Numbered from the stretch's first letter, positions 33,761 through 50,525 are shown. The stretch is DNA of 64,000 nucleotides from UBA10649 sp965278965 (GCA_965278965.1 OZ257127.1:310001-374000), one strand, 5' to 3'. A program made the numbers and translations. Notes: a model not told the origin generated them from the letters alone.

Positions 33761-34327
33761 TCAGGTCGTGTCCAACGCCTCGGGCAGGTGCGCGTCCAGC
33801 AGATCCGTGTCGGCCAGGGCCTCACGGACGACCTCGTAGGCCATGGCCGTCCGGTAGCCGCGGCGTACGAGCATCCCGGCGAGTCGGCGGGCCAGCCGGT
33901 CGGGCTCGTCGATAGCGGACCGCCCGGCCAGCTTGCGCTCTACCAGCTGCCGGGCACGCTCACGCTCGCCCTCACCGTCAATCTGCGCAAGCGCGGCATT
34001 GGCGGCGTCGTCATCGACACCCTTGTGCCGAAGCTCCTGCCGAAGCACGGAGCGCGCAGTCCCACGGGTCCGGTGGCGCGACTCGACCCACATCCGGGCG
34101 TACTCCGCGTCGTCCAGCAGACCCACCTCGGTGAACCGGTCGACGACCTCGTCAGCCAGGGAGGGCGTGACTCCGCGAGCGACGAGGTCGGCCCGCAGGT
34201 CCGCTCGGGTCCGGGGGGCCGCCGTGAGGCGACGCAGCGCGATCGTCCTCGCCACCTGCACGGGGTCGGCGTCGTCCGCAGGAGCTGCCCCGGGTGGGCC
34301 CGCAGGCGGCTCGCGGGTCAAGCGCAC
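33761..34327 (-). CDS. recX: recombination regulator RecX
   Basis: Protein of 188 residues with the three-helix RecX repeats (about 28-175): LTAAPRTRADLRADLVARGV, LLDDAEYARMWVESR and RRGYRTAMAYEVVRE. It caps and limits RecA filaments. GTG 34327 starts three bases after the recA stop, so the two are cotranscribed as is usual. A Pro/Ala-rich 25-residue N-terminal extension precedes the conserved part. Confidence 0.94.
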   Translation of the reverse strand: MRLTREPPAGPPGAAPADDADPVQVARTIALRRLTAAPRTRADLRADLVARGVTPSLADEVVDRFTEVGLLDDAEYARMWVESRHRTRGTARSVLRQELRHKGVDDDAANAALAQIDGEGERERARQLVERKLAGRSAIDEPDRLARRLAGMLVRRGYRTAMAYEVVREALADTDLLDAHLPEALDTT

Positions 34328-34330
34328 GGC

Positions 34331-35386
<1,056 letters not shown>

Positions 35387-35423
35387 GGGTTCTCCTCGTG
35401 GTCGCGGTGGTCGTGCTGGCAGG

Positions 35424-35446
35424 AACCTAGGGCGGACCCCTGACAG
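35424..35446 (-). promoter_or_regulatory. PafBC-type (RecA-NDp) promoter of recA
   Basis: Minus strand CTGTCAGGG, eight bases, TAGGTT: seven of nine bases of the mycobacterial element TTGTCRGTG plus a TANNNT -10, at the correct spacing. Start of transcription would leave a leader of about 30 bases. Confidence 0.6.
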
Positions 35447-35500
35447 CCGATTCCGTCCGCGCATCTGCTGTGGGCGATGCCCGAACCGGAGCCGTGCGGT

Positions 35501-35525
35501 GAACCTATACCGAACGGGTGTTCGA
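35501..35525 (-). promoter_or_regulatory. LexA box and distal recA promoter
   Basis: TCGAACACCCGTTCGG (perfect GAAC-N4-GTTC) immediately upstream of a -10-like TATAGG. The box lies inside the last codons of the MFS gene, and the gene's TAG is part of the hexamer. Confidence 0.75.
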
Positions 35526-36782
35526 ATGCACGCGACACGCCGGGATCGACGCCGCCACCGCCAGCCCCGCCAGCGGGACCAGCGCGACCGCGCACAGCAG
35601 CCCGTAGGAGCCGAACGCGACGACGATGCCGGCGACCACGCCGCCGACGGCGCCGGCGGCGTTCATCGTGAGGTCCGACAGCCCCTGGACGGCCGGCCGC
35701 TCGGCCGGTTCGGTCTCGTCGGTGACGATCGTGGAGCCGGCGATGAGCGTGCACGACCAGCCCAGCCCGAGCAGGAACAGCCCGGTCCCCAGGACAGCGA
35801 TGTCGTCGGCGGGCGCCAGCCCCGAGACCACGCAGGCCGCCACGAGGACGACGATCCCGGTGACGACGACCGGCATCCGGCCGATCCGGTCGACCGCCAC
35901 GCCCACGAACGGGGAGAACGCGAACATCCCGGCGACGTGGACGCTGATGACCAGGCCGATGAGCTGCAGCGAGACGTCCACGTGCGCCATGTGGACGGGC
36001 GTCATGACCATCACGGCGACCATCACCACGTGCCCGACGGCGATGACCGCGATGCCCAGCAGGGCCCGCGGGCGGCCCCGCAGGTGCTCGACGCCATCGC
36101 GCAGGCGCGGCACCGACACCGGCTCCCCCGCCGCCCGACGGATCCGCCGGGCCAGCAGGTACGGGTCCGGGCGCAGGAAGAGCACCAGCGCGGCCACCGC
36201 CACGGACAGGCAGCCCGCCGCGACGACGTACGGCCCGGTCAGCTGCGGCAGGCCGAGGGCCATCCCTAGCTCGCCGGAGGCGTTGAGCAGGTTGGGGCCG
36301 AGGACCGCCCCAATCGTCCCCGCCCAGACCACCCAGGACAGGGCGCGGGCCCGCTGCGTCGGGCCGGCCAGGTCCGTTGCCGCGTACCGAGCCTGCAGCC
36401 CGGCGGCAGTCGCGCTGCCGACGAGGAAGCACCCGACCAGCACGAGGGGCAGCAGCCGCAGCGTGGCCGCTACCGTGACGACGACGGCGCCGACAGCACC
36501 GACCCCGAACCCGAGCGACAGCGAGGCACGCCGGCCTCGGGACATCGCGGTACGAGCGAGTGGCAGGGCCAGGACGGCGGCGCCCAGGACACCCGAGGTC
36601 TGCGCGAGCCCGGCCACCGCCTCGCTGTCGACGAGGGACGCGGCGATGAGCGAGCCGGCCGGGATCGCCCCGGCCGTCGCGACACCGCTGAACACCTGCG
36701 TGACGGACAGCGTGCCGATCGTCCGGCGCTGGACGACGGCCACGTCGAGCCCGGCGGTGGCCAGCGGCGCGACATCCGTCAC
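35505..36782 (-). CDS. MFS transporter upstream of recA
   Basis: Carrier of 425 residues with about 12 hydrophobic segments. Motif-A-like loops occur after TM2 (RTAMSRGRRASL) and TM8 (GVAVDRIGRMPV). GTG 36782 overlaps the sulfotransferase stop as GTGA, which fixes the start. Its final codons (VHSNTRSV) encode the recA LexA operator, so the 3' end is under regulatory as well as coding constraint. The substrate is unknown. Confidence 0.85.
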   Translation of the reverse strand: MTDVAPLATAGLDVAVVQRRTIGTLSVTQVFSGVATAGAIPAGSLIAASLVDSEAVAGLAQTSGVLGAAVLALPLARTAMSRGRRASLSLGFGVGAVGAVVVTVAATLRLLPLVLVGCFLVGSATAAGLQARYAATDLAGPTQRARALSWVVWAGTIGAVLGPNLLNASGELGMALGLPQLTGPYVVAAGCLSVAVAALVLFLRPDPYLLARRIRRAAGEPVSVPRLRDGVEHLRGRPRALLGIAVIAVGHVVMVAVMVMTPVHMAHVDVSLQLIGLVISVHVAGMFAFSPFVGVAVDRIGRMPVVVTGIVVLVAACVVSGLAPADDIAVLGTGLFLLGLGWSCTLIAGSTIVTDETEPAERPAVQGLSDLTMNAAGAVGGVVAGIVVAFGSYGLLCAVALVPLAGLAVAASIPACRVHSNTRSV

Positions 36783-37483
36783 GGAGGCGACTCGCCGTGC
36801 GGCCCGTGCGACAGCCGGGACCCGAGCGCGGCCCGCACGGCCTCGTCGTCGCGCGGCAGGCCCAGAGCCCCGAACGCGTCGACCACGGCGTCGGGCCGTT
36901 GCGCCCAGTCGGCGTAGTCCAGCAGCGCGGTGCGGCCCGGGCCGAGCATGCGCGAGAGGTCGCCGGCGGCAGCCTCGAGCCAGGCGCGTGAGGTCTCCAG
37001 CGTCTGCACCGCGTCGGGGTCGTCCGGCCACCACCCGCTGCGGGCAGCCGCTCCGGCCTCGCGGACGTTCAGCACGTACGCGAGCCCGGGAAGCAGCGTG
37101 CCCAGGAACAGCAGGTAGTCGAGCAGCTCGTCGTAGGACCCGAAGTGGCCCGGCGTGTAGCGGACCTCCTTGAAGCCGATCCAGGTCGTGCCGGGGCGCG
37201 GCCGCAGGACGGTGCGGACGACGTGCGCCCGCAGGTCGGCGACGACGTCGGCCGGCACGAGCCGCGCCGAGCCGTACCAGGGATGGTCGGGGCGCCCCGC
37301 GTGGTGGCGGTCGGCCGTCTCCGCGATCGACTGCACGTACCGGTGGAGCCCGCGCAGCGCCTCGTAGTTCTCACCGCGGACGATGACGCCGGGCAGCGCG
37401 TTCAACGCCGCCTGCAGGGCCGTGCTGCCGGTGCGGCCGTACGTCACGACGACGACGTGGCGAAGGCCGTCCGTGCTGCTCAT
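36779..37483 (-). CDS. Stf0-like sulfotransferase family protein
   Basis: Protein of 234 residues. The PAPS 5'-phosphosulfate loop is TYGRTGSTALQ (14-24), and a downstream stretch VRTVLRPRPGTTWIGFKEVRY fits the 3'-phosphate side. Related trehalose 2-sulfotransferase Stf0 and other actinobacterial enzymes modify cell-surface glycolipids. No PAPS-making genes are near. It sits in an overlapping run DUF3046, sulfotransferase, MFS (ATGA and GTGA junctions), so all three should be on one transcript leading into recA. Confidence 0.7.
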   Translation of the reverse strand: MSSTDGLRHVVVVTYGRTGSTALQAALNALPGVIVRGENYEALRGLHRYVQSIAETADRHHAGRPDHPWYGSARLVPADVVADLRAHVVRTVLRPRPGTTWIGFKEVRYTPGHFGSYDELLDYLLFLGTLLPGLAYVLNVREAGAAARSGWWPDDPDAVQTLETSRAWLEAAAGDLSRMLGPGRTALLDYADWAQRPDAVVDAFGALGLPRDDEAVRAALGSRLSHGPHGESPP

Positions 37484-37671
37484 CGCAGCGTCGCCGGCAC
37501 CTCGGCCTGGGCGCACACGGCGCGCCAGACGTCCTTGGTGTCGACGCCCGAGGCGATCGCCTCGTCGACGGTGCAGCCGAGGTCGGCGAGCACGACGTCG
37601 TGCGCCCACGACCGGGCGTACGCCGGCCCGAGGACCTGCTCCATCCGCTCCCAGAAGTCCGTCAGCCGCAC
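37480..37671 (-). CDS. DUF3046 family protein
   Basis: Protein of 63 residues, MRLTDFWERMEQVLGPAYAR, a full-length match to the actinobacterial DUF3046 family, commonly found next to recA-recX. A short helical protein; function unknown. GTG 37671 has CAGACT seven bases upstream, possibly a leaderless promoter. The stop overlaps the sulfotransferase start by four bases. The usual DUF3046-recA adjacency is broken here by two extra genes. Confidence 0.88.
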   Translation of the reverse strand: MRLTDFWERMEQVLGPAYARSWAHDVVLADLGCTVDEAIASGVDTKDVWRAVCAQAEVPATLR

Positions 37672-37719
37672 GCGGGTGAGTCTGCCGCATGCGCGGACCG
37701 GCGGCGTCAGGGTCGGGGG

Positions 37720-40106
<2,387 letters not shown>

Positions 40107-40110
<4 letters not shown>

Positions 40111-40850
40111 GCGGGCTCCTTCGCGGTGGCGGGGGCGGGCAGGGACGACAAAGCGGCCACGACGCGGCCGAGGCCGAACGTCCAGGCGTGGTCGGGGCTG
40201 TACGCGGCCTCCATCGCGGCACCGGCCGCCGCGCCGACGCGCTGGGCGCGGGGATAGTCGGTGCCGAGGTACGTGGCCAGGCGCACGCCCCATTGCACCC
40301 AGGCCTCGGCGATCGCGGGACTCACCTCGACCTGGCGGCTGGCGCGGGCCGCCGCCCGCGCGAAGTCGAGGACGAACGTCAGCGCCGCGTCCGCATCGAC
40401 GTCGTCGAGCCCCAACGGCTCCAACGCGCCCAGCTCGTGGTCGTACTTCGCGATGGTGCCGGGGCCGAGCGCGACGCGCTGGTCGCCGACGTCGAGGAGC
40501 CACGGGTGGTCCAGGCACATGCCGCGGTTCGCCTCGGCAACCGCGCGGACCCGTGCGGGCCACCCGCGGCGGCCGAAGGACGGTCGTGGCATCTGCCCAT
40601 GTACCTCGTCCGCCATCAGCACGAGCAGGTCCTCGTGCGGACCGACGTAGGTGTACAGCGACATGGGCGAGACGCCGAGGTCGGCGGCAAGGCGCCGTAC
40701 TGTCACGGCGCCCAGGCCGTCGCGATCAGCCACCGCGATGGCGGCGCAGACCGCGGCCGACGTCGTCACCTTGGGCTGCGGGCCGCGGGCGCCCCGGCGC
40801 GGCGCGGCCGGATGGTCCCGCCACAGCAGGTCGAGCAGGTCGCGAGCCAC
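40107..40850 (-). CDS. TetR-family regulator
   Basis: Protein of 247 residues. An HTH (about 45-70, VTVRRLAADLGVSPMSLYTYVG) is followed by a TetR_C_33/tetracyclin-repressor-like C-terminal domain. The HTH begins later than usual because of a 25-residue basic N-terminal extension (LLDLLWRDHPAAPRRGARGP), a form seen in TetR regulators next to short UvrA genes. Start GTG 40850. It probably represses itself, the UvrA-like gene and the divergent VOC gene through the palindrome at 40902. Confidence 0.9.
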
Positions 40851-40901
40851 CGTGCTCCCATCCTCGTCGCCGGCGCGGAATATCCGGCGCCTGAGTTACC
40901 T

Positions 40902-40914
40902 TGTACGGCGTACA
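40902..40914. promoter_or_regulatory. TetR operator candidate
   Basis: Perfect palindrome TGTACGGCGTACA in the 87-base region between the TetR and VOC genes, adjacent to a plus-strand -10-like TAGTAC (40916). Confidence 0.55.
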
Positions 40915-40937
40915 TAGTACTGACTGGGAGGTCCCCC

Positions 40938-41315
40938 TTGCACATAACCGCCACCGCCGTCTCGCTCAACGTCGCCGACGTGCACGCCTCGGCCCGGTTC
41001 GCGATCGAGCACTTCGGCTTCACCGAGGGAATGTCCGCCGACGGCTTCGTGTCCGTCTCCCACCCGGACAGCCCGCTGAACCTGGCGTTCCTGCGCACCG
41101 GACTGCCGAGCTTCCGGCCCGCGTCAATCGGGGGGGCGGCCGGGCAGGGCACGCTGATCGCGTTCGTCGTCGACGATCTGGACGAGCAGTTCGCCCAAAT
41201 CGCCGCCGCCGGCGCGATCGTCGTGACCGAGCCCGAGACCGAGCCGTGGGGTGAGCGGTACTGCCAGTTCGCCGATCCCAACGGGCTGGTCTGGCAGCTG
41301 GTGCAGTGGGTCTGA
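40938..41315 (+). CDS. VOC-family protein (glyoxalase/bleomycin-resistance fold)
   Basis: Protein of 125 residues starting at TTG 40938 with GGGAGG five bases upstream; no ATG or GTG fits. Layout: beta-alpha-beta-beta-beta half ITATAVSLNVADVHASARFA and a second half ending YCQFADPNGLVWQLVQWV, typical of VOC proteins that bind and sequester drugs or act as dioxygenases. Divergent from the TetR gene with a shared palindrome, so drug-responsive expression is likely. The combination TetR, UvrA-like and VOC looks like a resistance module; that is an inference. Confidence 0.8.
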   Translation: MHITATAVSLNVADVHASARFAIEHFGFTEGMSADGFVSVSHPDSPLNLAFLRTGLPSFRPASIGGAAGQGTLIAFVVDDLDEQFAQIAAAGAIVVTEPETEPWGERYCQFADPNGLVWQLVQWV

Positions 41316-41325
41316 CCGGGCCCGG

Positions 41326-41739
41326 TCAGGCCGGACGCTGCTGGATCCGCAGGAGGTTGCCCGCGGGGTCGCGGACCGCGCAGTCCCGAAGGCCGTAGGG
41401 CTGGTCCATCGGCTCCTGCACGACCTCGGCCCCGCTGGCCTGGATGCTGTCGAAGGCGGCGTCGACGTCGGCGGACGCGAGCAGGAGGCTCGCGTACGTC
41501 CCCTTCGCGATCATCTCGGTGATGACACGCCGCTCCTCGTCGGTGATCCCCGGGTCGACCGCCGGCGGGTGCAGCACGATGGCCGTACCGGGCTGGTCGA
41601 CGGGGCCGACGGTGATCCAGCGCATGCCGTCGTACCCGACGTCGAGGCGGACCTCGAAGCCGAGCACGTCGCGGTAGAACGCCAGCGAGGCGTCGGGGTC
41701 GGTCTGGGGCAGGAAGCTCGAGGCGATGGTGATGTCCAT
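41326..41739 (-). CDS. VOC-family protein paired with an AraC regulator
   Basis: Protein of 137 residues: ASSFLPQTDPDASLAFYRDV at the start, and LRDCAVRDPAGNLLRIQQ at the end supply the two VOC halves. Start ATG 41739, with TAGCCT seven bases upstream inside the five-base space to the AraC stop and beyond, so it may have its own leaderless promoter as well as read-through from the AraC gene. Gene pairs AraC + VOC are frequent in actinobacteria; the ligand is unknown. Confidence 0.85.
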   Translation of the reverse strand: MDITIASSFLPQTDPDASLAFYRDVLGFEVRLDVGYDGMRWITVGPVDQPGTAIVLHPPAVDPGITDEERRVITEMIAKGTYASLLLASADVDAAFDSIQASGAEVVQEPMDQPYGLRDCAVRDPAGNLLRIQQRPA

Positions 41740-41744
41740 GCCGG

Positions 41745-42197
41745 TCAGGCTAGGTGCGCCGGCTCGCCGCGTGCTTCTCGATTCCTGATCGGTCTGGTGA
41801 CCTGGCGTGTGACGCAGGTGGGCATGCCCGCCGCGGCGCCGGCGGCCTCGCGGCGGTAGACGCTCGGTGACATCCCGACGAGCTCGGAGAAGCGGGTGCT
41901 GAATGTGCCGAGGGAGGAGCAGCCGACCGCGAAGCAGGCCTCCGTCACGCTGACGTCACCCCGGCGCAGCAGCGCCATCGCCCGCTCGATGCGGCGGGTC
42001 ATGAGGTACGAGTAAGGCGACTCGCCGTACGCCAACCGGAACTGGCGGCTCAGATGCCCGGCGGACATGTGCACGTCCCGGGCCAGCGCTTCGACGTTCA
42101 AGGGCTGGGCGTACTCGCGGTCGATGCGGTCGCGGACCCGGCGCAACAGCGCGAGGTCGCGCCGACGCTTGGCGTCCGCCGTCGTCGGGTCCACCAC
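41745..42197 (-). CDS. AraC-family HTH regulator (short form)
   Basis: Protein of 150 residues with two AraC-type HTH motifs: LARDVHMSAGHLSRQFRLAY and EACFAVGCSSLGTFSTRFSE, ending in the family's PSVYRR. No ligand-binding domain, so it is a DNA-binding-only form whose activity may be set by abundance. The C-terminal tail past the second HTH (about 120-150) is basic and not conserved. Located immediately upstream of the VOC gene it likely activates. Confidence 0.88.
   Translation of the reverse strand: MVDPTTADAKRRRDLALLRRVRDRIDREYAQPLNVEALARDVHMSAGHLSRQFRLAYGESPYSYLMTRRIERAMALLRRGDVSVTEACFAVGCSSLGTFSTRFSELVGMSPSVYRREAAGAAAGMPTCVTRQVTRPIRNREARGEPAHLA
41747..41752 (-). promoter_or_regulatory. 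-10 hexamer TAGCCT, leaderless VOC start
   Basis: TAGCCT seven bases before ATG 41739; overlaps the end of the AraC gene. Confidence 0.5.
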
Positions 42198-42241
42198 GCG
42201 ATCGTGCCACGGCCAAGCGCGCGGGCGCGTGTGGACGAGCT

Positions 42242-46779
<4,538 letters not shown>

Positions 46780-46780
<1 letters not shown>

Positions 46781-47562
46781 TGCCCGAGGGCGACAGCGTC
46801 TGGCGTGCCGCGCGTCGGCTCGACGCGGCGCTCGCCGGCCGTGTGCTGGTCAGCGCCGACCTGCGAGTGCCGCGGCACGCGACGGCCGACCTGACGGGTC
46901 GGACGACCCTCGAGGTCCGCTCCCTCGGCAAGCATATGCTCACGCGCTTCGACGACGGCCGAACTCTGCACACGCACATGCAGATGGACGGCCGGTGGGA
47001 CGTGTACCGGCCCGGCGAGCGCTGGCGCGGCCCGGGGCACCAGGCCCGCGCGGTCCTGGTCACGGACGGATCGGTCGCCGTCGGGTTCCGCCTGCCCGTT
47101 GTCGACCTGCTGCGCACCGCCGACGAGGGCTCCGTCGTCGGGCACCTGGGACCTGACCTCCTCGGACCGGACTGGGATGCCGGGGAGGCACGCCGTCGCC
47201 TGCTGGCGGACCCGGGCCGAACGATCGGCGAGGCGCTGCTGGACCAGCGCAACCTCGCCGGGATCGGGACGATCTACCGCGCAGAGTCGCTGTTCGTGGC
47301 GGGCATCCATCCGTGGACCCCGGTCGGGGAGGTCGCAGACCTCGACGGCCTGCTGGAGGCGGCCGGGACGCTCCTGCGCCGAGGTGCGCAGGCGGGCCGG
47401 CCGATGCTCACGGGTGATCCGCGTCGACCCGTGCGGGTCTACGGACGTTCTCGGGAGGCCTGCTACGCGTGCGGCACCGCCATCGAGCGGGCGGACCTCG
47501 GAGAACCGCCGCGCGTCGCCTACTGGTGCCCGACCTGCCAGCCCCGCCTCGGCGGGAGCTGA
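46780..47562 (+). CDS. nei: Fpg/Nei-family DNA glycosylase
   Basis: Base-excision glycosylase/AP lyase of 260 residues. Pro2-Glu3 after the start (MPEGDS) is the catalytic nucleophile and acid; the H2TH segment contains LLDQRNLAGIGTIYRAE; a zinc finger uses Cys228, 231, 250 and 253 near the C-terminus. The Nei type (PEGD rather than PELP) points to oxidised pyrimidines. GTG 46780 uses the last base of the lhr TAG, so initiation depends on lhr translation. Confidence 0.93.
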
Positions 47563-47572
47563 CGGGCGAACA

Positions 47573-47836
47573 TCACACCAGCGACGGCACCCGGTCGGCG
47601 GTCTCGGCCCGCGCGACCTCGAAGCTGACCGACGCCAGGACATCGGCCATCGACACCTCCAGGGCACCGCAGATGGCCGCAAGCAGCTCGCTGGAGGCTT
47701 CCTTCTGTCCGCGCTCGACCTCGGAGAGGTACCCGAGGGACACCGCAGCGGCCCCGGACACGTCACGCAGCGTGCGGCCCTGGTCCTGGCGCCGACGACG
47801 CAGCTCGTCGCCGATCACCTGTCGTAGGACGATCAT
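47573..47836 (-). CDS. clgR: XRE-family regulator ClgR
   Basis: Regulator of 87 residues activating Clp protease and other proteostasis genes in actinobacteria. HTH spans about 18-50 (RTLRDVSGAAAVSLGYLSEV) and the ERGQKEASSELLAAICGAL block is diagnostic. ATG 47836 is chosen over upstream frames since the conserved part begins within ten residues. The family's C-terminal degradation tail is short here, ending VPSLV. It follows cinA in the same direction as usual, with an 85-base gap holding TAGACC as a possible -10. Confidence 0.92.
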   Translation of the reverse strand: MIVLRQVIGDELRRRRQDQGRTLRDVSGAAAVSLGYLSEVERGQKEASSELLAAICGALEVSMADVLASVSFEVARAETADRVPSLV

Positions 47837-47921
47837 GGCGCCCGCCTTCCCCTTGCCTCGTGCCGTTCTGTGCTCAACGACCGCAACCACCGGTCGGGCC
47901 GGTCTATTCCGGAGTGCCCGG

Positions 47922-48401
47922 CTACCCCGAGACCCCGACACCTAACACCCGACCAAGCAGGTCCCAGCATGCCTCGACGGTCTGACACCGGATCGCAGCC
48001 CGGTCCCCGTGCAGGCTCAGGTGCTCGGTCCGCGTCCCCTCCGGCGTCGTCACGGCGATCCACACCGAACCGACCGGGCTGCCGTCGTGCGGCTGCGGCC
48101 CGGCGACCCCCGTCGTCCCGATGCCGACCTCGGCGCCGAGCACCCGGGCTGCGCCCTCGGCCAGGGCTCGGGCGACGGGTTCGCTGACGACCCCGGCGGC
48201 CAGCGCGTCAGCCGGCACGCCCAGGACCTCCGCCTTGATGTCCGGCTGGTAGGCGACGACACCCCCGCGCAGGACCGCCGAGCACCCCGGCACGTCGGCC
48301 AGGCCGGCCGTGACGAGCCCCGCGGTGAGCGACTCCCCGGTCGCCAGGGTCCAGCCGCGCGTGATGAGGGCGGCGACGAGATCCGCGGGGTCAGGGGCCA
48401 C
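47922..48401 (-). CDS. cinA: CinA-family nicotinamide-nucleotide amidohydrolase
   Basis: Protein of 159 residues with only the C-terminal CinA domain (PncC). Motifs: TGESLTAGLV (about 21-30), SAVLRGGVVAYQPDIK, VGIGTTGVAGPQP. It deamidates nicotinamide mononucleotide to recycle NAD. It overlaps pgsA by about ten bases (start GTG 48401), a standard actinobacterial pgsA-cinA-clgR order. Confidence 0.92.
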   Translation of the reverse strand: MAPDPADLVAALITRGWTLATGESLTAGLVTAGLADVPGCSAVLRGGVVAYQPDIKAEVLGVPADALAAGVVSEPVARALAEGAARVLGAEVGIGTTGVAGPQPHDGSPVGSVWIAVTTPEGTRTEHLSLHGDRAAIRCQTVEACWDLLGRVLGVGVSG

Positions 48402-49023
48402 GGTGCTCCCCGAGTCGGCTGGTGCTTGCCGGCGGCTGACGGCGCAGCCGTACCGCGCGCACGGCGTAGTCGACGCCGGTCACGAGCGTCAGCACGACGG
48501 CGACCGCCATCGCGATCGCGGCGACCGTGGACCACCAGTCGACCGGCACGTCGGCGAGGTACATGGCGATCGCGACCACCTGTGCAAGCGTCTTCGCCTT
48601 GCCGCCGCGGCTGGCCGGGATGACGCCGTGCTCGATGACCCAGAACCGAAGCAGGGTCACGATGATCTCGCGCCCGAGGATCACGCCGGTGACCCACCAC
48701 GACAGCTCGCCGAGCAGCGACAGCCCGATGAGGGCCACCCCGGTCAGCGCCTTGTCGGCGATCGGGTCCGCGATCTTGCCGAACGTCGTGACGAGGTCGT
48801 ATCGGCGGGCGACGGCGCCGTCGACGAGGTCGGTGATCGACGCGACGACGAACACGATGGTCGCGGCCAGCCGGGCCGGACCCTGGCTGCCGTCGTCGAC
48901 CCACAGCAGCCACGCCAGCAGCGGGACGCACGCGACCCGCAGGATGGTCAGGGCATTGGGGATGTTGACCACGGGAGCGTCGCCGACCGGGTCGGCCGCA
49001 CGGTCAGGGACCGGCGGTCGCAT
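48391..49023 (-). CDS. pgsA: CDP-diacylglycerol-glycerol-3-phosphate 3-phosphatidyltransferase
   Basis: Membrane enzyme of 210 residues making phosphatidylglycerol phosphate, first step to phosphatidylglycerol and cardiolipin. The CDP-alcohol motif D-G-x2-A-R-x8-G-x3-D-x3-D is complete at Asp68 to Asp90. About four to five TM helices. The start at ATG 49023 overlaps the rimO stop (TGATG); the conserved part begins at NIPNALTILR, residue 20, so GTG forms slightly downstream are possible. Confidence 0.94.
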   Translation of the reverse strand: MRPPVPDRAADPVGDAPVVNIPNALTILRVACVPLLAWLLWVDDGSQGPARLAATIVFVVASITDLVDGAVARRYDLVTTFGKIADPIADKALTGVALIGLSLLGELSWWVTGVILGREIIVTLLRFWVIEHGVIPASRGGKAKTLAQVVAIAMYLADVPVDWWSTVAAIAMAVAVVLTLVTGVDYAVRAVRLRRQPPASTSRLGEHRGP

Positions 49024-50525
49024 CACCACGCGCTGTCCGCGGGCCGAGCGACGAGGTCGACACCCTCGGCCGCCACGACGACCGCGTGGACGAGATCCCC
49101 GACCTGCAGGTCCGCGGGCACCGGCTCGACACGGGTGCCGCCGTCGTCGGGGCCCTGGTGTGCGGCCCGTCCCCACGCCACGGCGATCCCGTCGTCGTCT
49201 CCGATCTCCTCGACGAGGACGGTGACGCGCTCGCCGAGGCGGTCCTCGGCCCGCTGCGCCATGACCTCCTCGGCCAGCATCGTGACGCGCTCGACGCGCG
49301 CGTCGACGACGTCCTGGTCGACCTTGTCCGGGAGCGTGGCCGCCTCGGTGCCGTCCTCGTCGCTGTACCCGAACACGCCGACCGCATCCAGCCGGGCCTC
49401 CTCGAGGAAGGCGCAGAGCTCGTCCACGTCGGCCTCGGTCTCGCCGGGGAAGCCGACGATGACATTGCTGCGGATGCCGGCATCGGGGTCGAGATGACGG
49501 ATCTGCTGGACCAGGTCGACGAACTCGGCCCGCCCGCCGAAGCGACGCATCCGCCGCAGGACCGTCGGGCTCGCGTGCTGGAACGACAGGTCGTAGTAGG
49601 ACGCGATCGTCGGCGTGCGCGCGATGGCCACGAGCAGGCCGGGTCGCACCTCCGCCGGCTGGAGATACGCCACACGCACGCGCGCGACCGAGCCGGCCTC
49701 GTCGATCTTCGGCAGCAGCGCCTCCAGCGCGCGCAGGTCGCCGATGTCCTTGCCGTACGACGTGGAGTTCTCGCTGACGAGCACGACCTCCCGGACGCCC
49801 TGCCCGGCGAGCCAGTCGATCTCGGCGAGGACGTCGGCCGGCGGCCGGGAGACGAACGAGCCGCGGAACGACGGGATCGCGCAGAAGGCGCACCGACGGT
49901 CACAGCCCGAGGCCAGCTTGACCGGGGCGACGGGGCTGCCGTCGAGGCGTCGCCGGAGTACGGGCGGCGTCCACGCGGGGGTCGCGCCGTCGCCGGCCTC
50001 GTCGTCGGACGCGGCGGGGCCGTGCCCGGGGATGACGGTCGCCGAGCCGGGCCGGTCGACCGGGGAGATCGGCAGGAGATGGCGACGGTCACCGGGCGTG
50101 TGGGCGGCCGGGCGCTCGCCCGCGACGATGCGGCGCAGCCGGTCGGCGATGTCGGGGTAGTCGTCGAAGCCGAGGACCGCATCGGCCTCCGGCAGCTCCT
50201 CCGCGAGGTCGCGGCCGTAGCGCTCGGCCAGGCAGCCGACGGCGACGACCGTCCCGCGGATCTCGCGGTCGTGCGCGACATCGGAGGCGGCGAGGATCGC
50301 GTCGATCGAGTCCTTCTTCGCGACATCGACGAAGCCGCAGGTGTTCACCAGGACGGCGTCCGCCGTATCGGCGTCGTCGACGATCTCCCAGCCCGCTGCG
50401 GCCAGTCGGCCGGCCAGCTCCTCGGAGTCGACCTCGTTACGGGCGCAGCCCAACGTCACGAGTGCCACGGTGCCACCGGGGGTCGCCTCGTCGGCGAGAT
50501 CCACGCGCACACCGGTCGAGGTCAC
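49023..50525 (-). CDS. rimO: ribosomal protein S12 methylthiotransferase
   Basis: Radical-SAM enzyme of 500 residues that methylthiolates an Asp of S12. UPF0004 cysteines 27, 63, 98; radical-SAM Cys208, 212 and 215 (CDRRCAFC); a C-terminal TRAM domain. It differs from its relative MiaB at 24 kb by the GCARNEVDSE and CGFVDVAKKDSI signatures. A 45-residue low-complexity insert (about 145-190) sits between the two first domains. GTG 50525 has TAGGCT six bases upstream. Confidence 0.94.
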   Translation of the reverse strand: MTSTGVRVDLADEATPGGTVALVTLGCARNEVDSEELAGRLAAAGWEIVDDADTADAVLVNTCGFVDVAKKDSIDAILAASDVAHDREIRGTVVAVGCLAERYGRDLAEELPEADAVLGFDDYPDIADRLRRIVAGERPAAHTPGDRRHLLPISPVDRPGSATVIPGHGPAASDDEAGDGATPAWTPPVLRRRLDGSPVAPVKLASGCDRRCAFCAIPSFRGSFVSRPPADVLAEIDWLAGQGVREVVLVSENSTSYGKDIGDLRALEALLPKIDEAGSVARVRVAYLQPAEVRPGLLVAIARTPTIASYYDLSFQHASPTVLRRMRRFGGRAEFVDLVQQIRHLDPDAGIRSNVIVGFPGETEADVDELCAFLEEARLDAVGVFGYSDEDGTEAATLPDKVDQDVVDARVERVTMLAEEVMAQRAEDRLGERVTVLVEEIGDDDGIAVAWGRAAHQGPDDGGTRVEPVPADLQVGDLVHAVVVAAEGVDLVARPADSAW

